From the NCBI GenBank assembly GCA_044871085.1, contig JBIOZI010000139.1, forward strand, positions 1-14,316: a DNA stretch of 14,316 nucleotides, in the 5' to 3' direction. The notes under the pieces were generated by a model. The model was not told the origin of the DNA and made no database searches. It saw nothing but the letters and a program-made list of their open reading frames with translations. Positions 7,218 through 13,929 of this stretch are shown piece by piece. A program made the position numbers and the translations under genes. Position 1 is the first letter of the stretch. Each line of letters opens with the position of its first letter. The stretch comes from CADEED01 sp044871085 (GTDB taxonomy: Bacteria > Pseudomonadota > Gammaproteobacteria > Steroidobacterales > Steroidobacteraceae).

Positions 7218-8294
7218 GTGAAGCAGCTTCTTTCAGCGTCGGTCATCTCCGGGTTGCTCCTGCTCGGCGGCTGCACCGGTTCCGCCGAATCCGAAGTGAT
7301 GGTCGTCGAGGCTCAGCAATCGAGCGCGGTGGTGGATACGAGCCACTCGGCCGGCCAGTCATACGCCAACGAGGAGCTGAGTCCACGAGTGCTGCGCAGA
7401 TACGCGGCGCTCGAAGTGAAGATCACGCCGGTAGAGAGTGCGCTCATCGCGCTCGGTCGCAAGCTCTACTACGACCCGCGTCTTTCGAAGACCGGCAAGG
7501 TTTCCTGCAACACCTGTCACCCGCTCAGCAGCTATGGCGTGACGAACACCCGCGTCTCCACCGGAATCGACGGCCGCCAGGGCAAGCGCAACGCGCCGTC
7601 CACCTATAACGCGGCGGGCCACTTCGCGCAGTTCTGGGACGGCCGCGCCTCGACCATCGAAAAGCAGGCCGTGATGCCCATCGAGAACCACGACGAGATG
7701 GGGCTGACGAAAGAGGAGGCGGTCGACATCATCTCGGGCGTCGCCGGCTATCGCGCGGAATTCGCGAGCGCCTTTCCCGGCGATCCGAATCCGGTGACAT
7801 TCGAGCGCATCGGTCTCGCGATCGGCGCGTTCGAGCACGGTCTGGTGACACCCTCGCGCTGGGATCGGTACCTGCTCGGGGACAAGACCGCGCTCAACGC
7901 ACAGGAGAAGGCGGGAGCGAAGCTGTTCGCGAACCTCGGCTGCATCGTCTGTCACACCGGTCCGTACGTGGGCGGCTCGATGTTCGAGCGGCTCGGCGCA
8001 CGCGTGCCCTGGCCGAAAACGCAGGATCGCGGCCGCGCAACGGTCACGGGCTCCGCGGCCGACGATTTCGTGTTCAAAGTGCCGAGCCTGCGCAACGTGC
8101 AGAAGACCGCGCCGTACTTCCACGACGGCTCCGCGCCGACCCTCGGCGTCGCGGTGCGCATGATGGCCCGCTACCAGCTCGGCGTGGAGATCGCCGACGA
8201 CGAAGTCGCGGATCTCGAAGCGTGGCTGGGCTCGTTGACCGGCGAGCTGCCCGCCGACTACATCCGCCAGCCCGAGCTGCCGCCGGAAGCGTGA
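7218..8294 (+). CDS. Di-heme cytochrome c peroxidase/MauG-family lipoprotein
   Basis: A 358-residue protein of the CCP_MauG family, which reduces hydrogen peroxide or carries out haem-based oxidations in the periplasm. The GTG start gives a short lipoprotein signal, KQLLSASVISGLLLLGGC, with Cys19 as the lipid-anchored residue, so the protein is tethered to a membrane. Haem sites are CNTCH (97-101) and CIVCH (242-246). Family motifs are LYYDPRLS (84-90), RNAPSTYNA (124-132), FAQFWDGRA (136-144), NHDEMG (157-162) with Glu160 at the catalytic-Glu position, LRNVQKTAPYFHDGS (291-305) and a Met at 316 where CcpA enzymes place the axial Met of the high-potential haem. By recalled alignment the distal His (His71 in Pseudomonas CcpA) appears replaced by Ile117. 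The stop codon overlaps the kinase start (TGATG, 8292-8296), indicating one operon and coupled translation. Confidence 0.92.
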   Translation: MKQLLSASVISGLLLLGGCTGSAESEVMVVEAQQSSAVVDTSHSAGQSYANEELSPRVLRRYAALEVKITPVESALIALGRKLYYDPRLSKTGKVSCNTCHPLSSYGVTNTRVSTGIDGRQGKRNAPSTYNAAGHFAQFWDGRASTIEKQAVMPIENHDEMGLTKEEAVDIISGVAGYRAEFASAFPGDPNPVTFERIGLAIGAFEHGLVTPSRWDRYLLGDKTALNAQEKAGAKLFANLGCIVCHTGPYVGGSMFERLGARVPWPKTQDRGRATVTGSAADDFVFKVPSLRNVQKTAPYFHDGSAPTLGVAVRMMARYQLGVEIADDEVADLEAWLGSLTGELPADYIRQPELPPEA

Positions 8295-10276
8295 TGCGCC
8301 TGCGGTTGCCGCAATCCTTCGGCGGAAAGCTGGCTCTCAGCTTCGTCGCCGTGGCGTTGGTCGCGATCGCGGTCGTGATCACTCCCATGACTTTCCTGGG
8401 CAAGCGCGACGCCACGCAGCAGCTGCGCGGCAAGGCGCTGCTGTACGCGCGCCTGATCGAGCCCCAGCTGCGCCCCGTGATCGCCTTCGACGACGAGCTC
8501 ACCGCGCGCGAGGTGTTTGCGCCGTTCGCCGCCGACAAGGACGTCGCGGGCCTCGCCGTCTACACGGCGGAAGGCGTCCTCATCGAGGGCTACGGCACGC
8601 ATCCCGCCAGCATCGTGCATGGCAAGCAGCCGGCCCCGCCCGGCGGCGGCCGCTTGCTGGTCGTGAGTCCGGTGGTATCGCGTGAAGGGCCGAAGGGAAC
8701 ACTGGCGGTGGTTCTGTCCACGACTTCCATTGCGACGGTCGTGCAACGCAGCGCCACCACCGCGGCCATCTGCGGCGCCGTCGCGCTGGTGCTCGCGGCG
8801 CTGATCGCGCTGGTGTTCGCGCGCTCGGTGTCCGTGCGCCTGACGCGCATCGCCACGGCCGCCGACAAGGTGGCGGGCGGCGACCTCGAGCTGCCCGACA
8901 TCAGCGCGGGAGGCAACGACGAGATAGCGCACCTGGTGCACGCCTTCAACGTGATGGTGGAAAAACTCCGGCGCCAGTTCGCGGAACGCAAGCAGCTCGC
9001 CGAAACCGAGCAGGCACGCCTCGAGGCGCTGGTGGGCACCCGCACCGCGCAGCTCGAGGAGAGCCGCGAGCAGTACCGGCTGGTCGCCGAGAGCACCAAC
9101 GCCATCCCGTTTACCTATCTACCCGGGCGGCGCGCCTTCGCGTACATCGGCCCGCAGGCGCAGAAGACCCTGGGCCACGCGCTCGAATGCTGGAGCGCGG
9201 CGGGCTTCTTCGAGTCATTGGTGCCGCCGGAGCAGGTGCCCGAAGTGCGCGGGCACATCGACGGCACGAACAAGGGCGAGGCGGACTTCGAATGCAGCGT
9301 GCTCACGGCCTCCGGCGCAACGCGCAAGCTGCGCTGCGTGGTCACGCACGGCGACCTGCGCGGCGAGCCCTGCCTGCGCGGGCTGATGCTCGACATCACC
9401 CAGCAGCGCAAGCTCGAGTCGGACCTGCAGCAGGCGCAGAAGCTCGAGTCGGTGGGCCGCCTGGCCTCCGGCGTGGCACACGAGATCAACACGCCGGTGC
9501 AGTACGTCAGCGACAACGTGCACTTCCTGCGCTCCGCCACCAACGACCTCATCAAGCTCATCGAGGCGCTGCACAAGAGCAGCACGGCGGTGATCGCCGG
9601 CGAGCCGTCGCTGCCGGCCGCGCAGGCGGCGGCCGCGGTCGAAAACGCCGTGGATTTCGCGTTCCTCGTCGACGAGCTGCCGAAGGCCTTCGGCGGCTGC
9701 ACCGAGGGGCTGCAGAGGGTCGCGACCATCGTCCGCTCGATGAAGGAGTTCGCCCACCCGGACTCCACCGAGATGTCGAGCGTGGATCTGAACCGCGCGA
9801 TCGAGAGCACCATCGTCATCGCGCGCCACGAATACAAGTACGTCGCGGATCTCGAAACGAAATTCGAGACGATTCCGCGTGTCCTGTGCTACGCCGGCGA
9901 CGTCAACCAGGCGGTGCTCAACATCATCGTGAACGCGGCGCATGCGATCCACGACGTGGTGGGTGACGACGGTGCCAAGGGCAAGATCGCCATCACGACG
10001 CGCCGCGACGGCGACGAAATCGTGATCTCCATCCAGGACACGGGCGGCGGCATTCCGGAGCACATCCGCGCGCGCATCTTCAATCCATTCTTCACGACCA
10101 AGGGCGTGGGCAAGGGAACCGGGCAGGGGCTCGCCATCGCGCGCTCGGTGGTCGTGGACAAGCACGGCGGCGATCTGACGGTCGAAACCGAGGTCGGCGT
10201 CGGCACCACGTTCCACCTGCGCCTGCCGATCGAGGGCAAGGGCGCCAAGCGCGCGGCCTCCGCCGCGGCCGCCTGA
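8294..10276 (+). CDS. Transmembrane sensor histidine kinase with HAMP and PAS domains
   Basis: An inner-membrane kinase of 660 residues. Order: TM1 (about 14-34), a periplasmic sensor region of some 115 residues, TM2 (about 157-177), HAMP (about 178-231), a coiled-coil linker, a PAS-like domain (about 255-372), HisKA with His396 in SGVAHEINTPVQYVSDN, then a long spacer before the catalytic domain. The ATPase part has the N box NIIVNAAHAI (Asn547), G1 DTGGGIP (582-588), the F box IFNPFFTTK (595-603) and G2 GTGQGLA (608-614). All residues needed for autophosphorylation are present. HEINTPxQ kinases with a long spacer and an RSMKEFAHP segment form a known subclass. The ATG at 8294 overlaps the peroxidase stop. 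A longer reading from 8222 would lie inside the peroxidase gene and is unlikely. No response regulator is in the window; the next gene, gpsA, is convergent. The signal sensed is unknown. Confidence 0.93.
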   Translation: MRLRLPQSFGGKLALSFVAVALVAIAVVITPMTFLGKRDATQQLRGKALLYARLIEPQLRPVIAFDDELTAREVFAPFAADKDVAGLAVYTAEGVLIEGYGTHPASIVHGKQPAPPGGGRLLVVSPVVSREGPKGTLAVVLSTTSIATVVQRSATTAAICGAVALVLAALIALVFARSVSVRLTRIATAADKVAGGDLELPDISAGGNDEIAHLVHAFNVMVEKLRRQFAERKQLAETEQARLEALVGTRTAQLEESREQYRLVAESTNAIPFTYLPGRRAFAYIGPQAQKTLGHALECWSAAGFFESLVPPEQVPEVRGHIDGTNKGEADFECSVLTASGATRKLRCVVTHGDLRGEPCLRGLMLDITQQRKLESDLQQAQKLESVGRLASGVAHEINTPVQYVSDNVHFLRSATNDLIKLIEALHKSSTAVIAGEPSLPAAQAAAAVENAVDFAFLVDELPKAFGGCTEGLQRVATIVRSMKEFAHPDSTEMSSVDLNRAIESTIVIARHEYKYVADLETKFETIPRVLCYAGDVNQAVLNIIVNAAHAIHDVVGDDGAKGKIAITTRRDGDEIVISIQDTGGGIPEHIRARIFNPFFTTKGVGKGTGQGLAIARSVVVDKHGGDLTVETEVGVGTTFHLRLPIEGKGAKRAASAAAA

Positions 10277-10290
10277 GCCGGCGGGCCGCG
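10264..10290. terminator. Hairpin between convergent kinase and gpsA genes
   Basis: CGCGGCC-GCC (10264-10273) pairs with GGC-G-GGCCGCG (10280-10290), ten base pairs with one bulged G and a 6-base loop that begins with the kinase stop codon TGA. It ends 6 bases before the gpsA stop. With only 20 bases between the two genes it is the one candidate for ending both transcripts. No T-tract is present. Confidence 0.4.
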
Positions 10291-10296
10291 CTCTAA

Positions 10297-11355
10297 CTAC
10301 TCTGTCTCGCGGCGGATCGGGCGCGTCATGAGGTCCTTGACCACGTCCCGGGCGCTTTCGCGCTGGTAGAGGATGCGGTAGATGCCGCCGACGATGGGCA
10401 TGTCCACGTTTTCGCGCTGCGCGACCGCGTGTACCGCGCGCGCCGCCTGGTAGCCCTCGACCACCTGGCCGATCTCCCGCAACGCTTCCTCGACGCTCTT
10501 GCCGGCCGCCAGCGCGAGCCCGAAGCGCCGGTTGCGCGACTGGTTGTCGGTGCTCGTCAGCACCAGGTCGCCGAGGCCTGCGAGGCCCATGAACGTTTCC
10601 TGCTGCGCGCCGAGGGCCACTCCGAGGCGCATCACCTCCGAAAGTCCGCGGGTGATGAGCGCGATGCGCGTGTTCGCACCGAAGCCGAGCCCGTCGGACA
10701 GGCCGGCGCCCACGGCCAGCACGTTCTTGACGGCGCCGCCGACTTCCACGCCCACGATGTCCGTGGACGTGTAGGCGCGGAAATTTGAGGCGTGCAGGCT
10801 CTTGGCGAGCGCATGCGCGTACTCGGCGTCCGGCGAAGCGATGGTCATCGCCGTCGGCAGGCCCATCCCCACCTCGCGCGCGAAAGTCGGCCCCGAAAGC
10901 ACGGCCACCGGGTACCGGTCGCCCAAGACATCGTATGCCACCTGGTGCGGCAGCTTGCCCGTGTCGAGCTCGAAGCCCTTCGTGGCCCAGGCGAGTCGCG
11001 CGTCGCGGGCCAGCAGCGGCTTCAGCAGCGTGAGCAGGGCGCGCAGCGCGTGACTGGGCACGGCGACGATGATGGCCGTGGCGCCGCGCACGGCCGCGGC
11101 GAGCTCGTCGTGCACTTCCACGCCGTCCGGAAAAGCGCCCTCCGGCAGATAGCGCCGGTTGCAGCGTGCCTGGCGCATGGCCGCGACATCGCCGGCGCTG
11201 CGGCTCCACAGCCGCGTGGGATGGCCGGCGCGCGCGAACTGGATCGCGAGGGCGGTACCCCACGAGCCGGCGCCGAGGACGGCAACCGGTTCGGGTGCGG
11301 GTTCGGAGACGGGCAGGCTCACTGGCGCAACGGCGGCGCGTACCCGGATCGGCAC
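10297..11355 (-). CDS. gpsA: Glycerol-3-phosphate dehydrogenase [NAD(P)+] GpsA
   Basis: Reduces dihydroxyacetone phosphate to sn-glycerol 3-phosphate for phospholipid synthesis in the cytoplasm. The Rossmann NAD(P)-binding motif is VAVLGAGSWGTALA (25-38), followed by VPSHALR, WATKGFE (Lys126), LSGPTFA (153-159), the substrate-site VGGAVKNVLAVGAGLSDG with Lys210, GFGANTRIALITRG and TSTDNQSRNRRFG. The frame is open right across secB, but a start inside secB is implausible. GTG 11355, 16 bases after the secB stop and behind a GGGG stretch, gives 352 residues with about 24 residues before the first strand. GTG 11322 would give 341, closer to the E. coli length of 339, but has no binding site. It is the last gene of the rhodanese-grxC-secB-gpsA operon. 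Confidence 0.95.
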   Translation of the reverse strand: MPIRVRAAVAPVSLPVSEPAPEPVAVLGAGSWGTALAIQFARAGHPTRLWSRSAGDVAAMRQARCNRRYLPEGAFPDGVEVHDELAAAVRGATAIIVAVPSHALRALLTLLKPLLARDARLAWATKGFELDTGKLPHQVAYDVLGDRYPVAVLSGPTFAREVGMGLPTAMTIASPDAEYAHALAKSLHASNFRAYTSTDIVGVEVGGAVKNVLAVGAGLSDGLGFGANTRIALITRGLSEVMRLGVALGAQQETFMGLAGLGDLVLTSTDNQSRNRRFGLALAAGKSVEEALREIGQVVEGYQAARAVHAVAQRENVDMPIVGGIYRILYQRESARDVVKDLMTRPIRRETE

Positions 11356-11371
11356 GCGCCCCGACGCGGGA

Positions 11372-11866
11372 TCAGTTCGTCTGGCCCGGCGCGCCGCCTT
11401 GGGCGGCCTGCGCACGCGCCTGCTCCATGCCGCGCGCGAACAGCTGGTCGAAGTCGACCGGCGGCAGGACGAAATTCGGGAATCCGCCCTGCGTGACGAG
11501 CTGCGACACCTGCACGCGCGCATAGGGGAACAGCACGTTCGGGCAGATCGTGCCGATGGCGCGGCGGGCATCGTCGGCCGACAGGTTCTTCATGACGAAC
11601 AATCCGGCCTGCTTCACCTCGACGAGGAAGGCCGTGGCCTCGCCCTGCTTGGCGCCGACCGTCACCGTGAGCACGACTTCGTTGACGTCCGGTGACACCG
11701 CGTTCGCCGACGTGTTGATGTCGAGCGAGATCTGCGGGCTCCAGTTGCCGTCGATGCGCGGGCCTTTGGGAGCCTCGTAGGAACAGTCCTTGAGGTAGAC
11801 GGACTGCAGCGAGAGCATCGGGGCGTTCGGGTTTTCGTTCGGCGCCGCGGCGGGCTGGTTTTCCAT
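11372..11866 (-). CDS. secB: Protein-export chaperone SecB
   Basis: Tetrameric cytoplasmic chaperone that holds precursor proteins unfolded and passes them to SecA. The 164 residues compare with 155 in E. coli; the extra length is at the Pro/Asn-rich N-terminus and the Ala/Gln-rich C-terminus. Family motifs are SLQSVYLKDCSYEAP near the start, PQISLDINT, EVVLTVTV, QAGLF, the ICPNVLFPYAR segment and GGFPNFVLPPVDFDQLF near the end. The start ATG at 11866 has a good binding site (AGGAAA). It lies 25 bases after grxC and 16 bases before gpsA, the usual operon order. SecB is characteristic of proteobacteria, which supports the assignment of the organism. Confidence 0.97.
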   Translation of the reverse strand: MENQPAAAPNENPNAPMLSLQSVYLKDCSYEAPKGPRIDGNWSPQISLDINTSANAVSPDVNEVVLTVTVGAKQGEATAFLVEVKQAGLFVMKNLSADDARRAIGTICPNVLFPYARVQVSQLVTQGGFPNFVLPPVDFDQLFARGMEQARAQAAQGGAPGQTN

Positions 11867-11891
11867 GTGAATTTCCTGTGTGTGAAGAGGA

Positions 11892-12149
11892 TCAGCGCCC
11901 TAACAACGAGTCGAGCTTGCCCGACTCGTCGAGGGCGTGCAGATCGTCGCTGCCGCCCACGTGATGGTCGCCGATGAAAATCTGCGGCACGGTGCGCCGG
12001 CCGCTTCGCGTCTGCATCTCGGCGCGCTTCTCGGGCGCCGACTCGACATCGATCTCCTCGAACGCCACCTGCTTCGCACTGAGCAGACGGCGCACGCGGT
12101 CGCAGTATGGGCACCAGCTGGTGCTGTACATGACGACGGGCGGTCTCAT
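11892..12149 (-). CDS. grxC: Glutaredoxin 3 (GrxC)
   Basis: Glutathione-dependent thiol-disulfide oxidoreductase of 85 residues, the usual size (E. coli 82). The dithiol active site CPYC is at 13-16 in VVMYSTSWCPYCDRV. The glutathione-binding marks are TVPQIFIGDHHVGGSDDL, with the cis-Pro at 54 and the GG-S/C-DD motif. Start ATG 12149 shares its A with the TGA stop of the rhodanese gene (TGATG), so the two are translationally coupled. The frame is open further upstream within the rhodanese gene, which is an artefact of high GC. The last codons use TTG TTA for Leu-Leu before Gly, rare codons in this window. Confidence 0.96.
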   Translation of the reverse strand: MRPPVVMYSTSWCPYCDRVRRLLSAKQVAFEEIDVESAPEKRAEMQTRSGRRTVPQIFIGDHHVGGSDDLHALDESGKLDSLLGR

Positions 12150-12574
12150 CACGCCGCCTTGGCGACCGGCAGATTTTCCGCGCGCCAGGCGGAGAAGCCG
12201 CCGCGCAGCGCGAACGCCTTGGTGAACCCCTGGGCATTGAGCTGCCGTACGGCCGCGGCTGCCAGAGAACCGGAATCGCAATAGACCACCACCGGCTTTT
12301 CCTTCCAGCGCTTGAGGTGCTCTCCCGCGGTGAGTATCTGGTCGGAAGAAAGATGCTTCGCGCCGTTGACGTGGCCGACCGCGAACTCCTCGGCCTTGCG
12401 GATGTCGAGCACCAGGGCGCCCTGGTTCATGAGACGGATGAGGTCCTGCGCGGAGATCGCCATGGCGCCGAGCGCACGCACGCGCGCCTCGTAGGTGAGC
12501 ACCACGATGAGCGCGAGCACGGCCACGCCCACGAGGAGCGGATGCCGAGTCACGTATTCGACCAGTTGTTCCAT
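12149..12574 (-). CDS. Membrane-anchored rhodanese-like protein (YibN type)
   Basis: A 141-residue protein with one N-terminal membrane helix (about 12-28, HPLLVGVAVLALIVVLTY) and a single rhodanese domain, in length and position like E. coli YibN (143 residues), which also precedes grxC-secB-gpsA. Rhodanese marks are LVLDIRKAEEFAVGHVNGAKHL (about 54-75) and the active loop VVVYCDSGSLA with Cys99, so sulfur transfer is chemically possible, whereas from memory the E. coli protein lacks this cysteine. The domain probably faces the cytoplasm. ATG 12574 matches the YibN N-terminus (MEQLVEYVTRHP); the frame is open upstream but enters the promoter region. It is the first gene of the operon, 95 bases from the divergent envC. 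Confidence 0.92.
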   Translation of the reverse strand: MEQLVEYVTRHPLLVGVAVLALIVVLTYEARVRALGAMAISAQDLIRLMNQGALVLDIRKAEEFAVGHVNGAKHLSSDQILTAGEHLKRWKEKPVVVYCDSGSLAAAAVRQLNAQGFTKAFALRGGFSAWRAENLPVAKAA

Positions 12575-12613
12575 GGATGCTCGGTGAGGGCAGGCGGGCG
12601 AAAAAGGGAGCGC

Positions 12614-12619
12614 ATTATA
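12614..12619 (-). promoter_or_regulatory. -10 element TATAAT for the rhodanese-grxC-secB-gpsA operon
   Basis: A perfect TATAAT on the minus strand (in GCTATAATGCG) 39 bases upstream of the rhodanese ATG, in the short divergent region. No good -35 hexamer is seen at 16-18 bases. Its position in front of the first gene of a tightly packed operon makes it the likely main promoter. Confidence 0.6.
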
Positions 12620-12663
12620 GCGGCCGTCCGTGTTTTCGCCGATTTTCGCGCGGTCTCCCCATT

Positions 12664-12669
12664 TAGAAT
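12664..12669 (+). promoter_or_regulatory. envC: -10-like TAGAAT abutting the envC start
   Basis: TAGAAT has one mismatch to TATAAT and ends at the base before ATG 12670. A start of transcription seven bases downstream would fall at 12676, which is the A of the second in-frame ATG, giving a leaderless envC message. No Shine-Dalgarno sequence precedes either ATG, in agreement. The -35 region (GATTTT near 12641) is poor. Confidence 0.35.
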
Positions 12670-13848
12670 ATGACCATGTCCGCACGTCCGTCGTTCCTGC
12701 GAGCCGCGCTGCTGGCCGTGCTCGGGCTCGTGCTGGCGCGTGTCCCGGCGGCCGACGAGCCCAACTCCGCGCAGGCCGAGGCGGATCTCAAGGCAGTGCG
12801 CTCGCAGATCGACAAGGTCAAGGCCGAGCTCGAACGCCAGGCGGGCCAGCGCGACCAGCTCACCAGGGAAATCGAGGAATCCGAGAAGACGGTCGGCAGC
12901 GCGCGCGGCGAGCTCGAAAAACTGCGGCGCGAGCGCGCGGCCATCGAGGCACGCCGGGCGGAGCTCGCCGGCAGGCGCACGGCGCAGGAGACCGCGCTCG
13001 CGGGCGAACGCGCCGCGCTCGCGGGCCAGATCCGCGCCGCGCAGATGATCGGCCGCCGCGAGCCTCTCAAACTACTGCTCAACCAGCGCGACCCCGCGCA
13101 GCTCGGGCGCGTGCTGCAGTACTACCAGTACTTCGGCCGGGCGCGCGCCGGGCAGATCGCCGCCATCAATCGACACCTCGGCGACATCGCCACGCTCGAC
13201 GCCGCGCTCGGCGAGCAGGAACAGCGGCTCGCGGCGCTGCTCGCGCAGCAGCGCGGCGAAGTCGCACGCCTGCAGACCGCGCGCGAGCGCCGGGGACGCG
13301 CGCTCGCCACGCTCGAGGCGGAGTCGAAGAACCGCGCTAAGGAGCTCGATCGCCTCAAGGACCAGCAGGGCGGCCTCGAGAAACTCGTGCGCGAGCTGCG
13401 CCGGGCCCTCGAGCGCATCGACAAATTTCCCACCGACAGCAAGGACGCGTTCGCGAAGCTGCGCGGCAAGCTGGCCTGGCCGGTGAGCGGCCGGCTCATC
13501 GCATCCTTCGGCCAGACGCGGGCGGGAGGCGTGAAATGGGACGGCATGCTGCTCGCGGGCGCATCCGGGACCCCGGTGCGCGCCGTCTATCACGGCCGCG
13601 TCGTGTACGCGGATTGGCTCTCGGGACTCGGGCTGCTTACGATCATCGACCACGGGGACGGATATCTGAGCCTGTATGGTCACAACGAGCGGCTCTACAA
13701 AGAGGTCGGCGAGCGGGTCACCGCGGGCGACACCATTGCCACGGTCGGCGATTCCGGCGGGCGCTCGGCCCCCGCGCTCTACTTCGAAATCCGCAAAGGC
13801 GGCCGCCCGGTCGACCCCAGGCCCTGGTTCAAGAGCGCGGCGCCTTGA
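12670..13848 (+). CDS. envC: Murein hydrolase activator EnvC
   Basis: Periplasmic divisome-associated activator of the amidases that split septal peptidoglycan; recruited by FtsEX. The 392 residues hold a signal peptide (about 1-28, cut near PAADE), a long Glu/Arg/Ala-rich coiled coil (about 35-125 and 160-250) and a C-terminal LytM/M23 domain (about 265-388). The LytM domain is degenerate as in E. coli EnvC: KWDGMLLAGASGTPV lacks the first zinc His and Asp, and the final zinc His is a Tyr in LYFEIRKGG. It is therefore an activator, not a peptidase. LSLYGHNERL and TVGDSGG match EnvC well. ATG 12670 and ATG 12676 are both possible; neither has a ribosome binding site. In E. coli gpmM lies between yibN and envC; here the two are direct neighbours. 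Confidence 0.93.
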   Translation: MTMSARPSFLRAALLAVLGLVLARVPAADEPNSAQAEADLKAVRSQIDKVKAELERQAGQRDQLTREIEESEKTVGSARGELEKLRRERAAIEARRAELAGRRTAQETALAGERAALAGQIRAAQMIGRREPLKLLLNQRDPAQLGRVLQYYQYFGRARAGQIAAINRHLGDIATLDAALGEQEQRLAALLAQQRGEVARLQTARERRGRALATLEAESKNRAKELDRLKDQQGGLEKLVRELRRALERIDKFPTDSKDAFAKLRGKLAWPVSGRLIASFGQTRAGGVKWDGMLLAGASGTPVRAVYHGRVVYADWLSGLGLLTIIDHGDGYLSLYGHNERLYKEVGERVTAGDTIATVGDSGGRSAPALYFEIRKGGRPVDPRPWFKSAAP

Positions 13849-13856
13849 TCCCGTAA

Positions 13857-13871
13857 GGCTTTCCGGAAGCC
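13857..13871 (+). terminator. Weak hairpin after envC
   Basis: GGCTT-TCCGG-AAGCC, a 5-bp stem with a 5-base loop 9 bases after the envC stop. It has no T-tract and the stem is short, so it is at most a weak terminator. The next plus-strand gene starts about 60 bases on, and read-through is likely. Confidence 0.25.
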
Positions 13872-13929
13872 GAAACGCCAACTCCATCAACGTCCTCGAG
13901 CCCGTCCTTGGGCGATGGTCCCGCTCTTG

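Noticed and set aside
8222..8293. Longer kinase start inside the peroxidase gene
   Set aside because: The extension is Arg/Ala-rich and overlaps 73 bases of the peroxidase coding end. The ATG at 8294 has the typical stop-start overlap.
9215..11263. A 682-codon open frame on the minus strand across the kinase and gpsA genes
   Set aside because: It is antisense to most of the kinase gene and out of frame within gpsA, its composition is Arg/Ala/Gly-rich and low-complexity, and it has no family motif. It is a by-product of high GC at third codon positions.
11356..11571. Upstream extension of gpsA into secB
   Set aside because: The extension is Arg/Ser-rich, overlaps secB in another frame, and does not resemble GpsA, whose Rossmann fold starts only near 11283.
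13270..13848. EnvC as an active M23 endopeptidase
   Set aside because: The zinc-binding His and Asp of the first motif and the last His are replaced, as in known EnvC activators.
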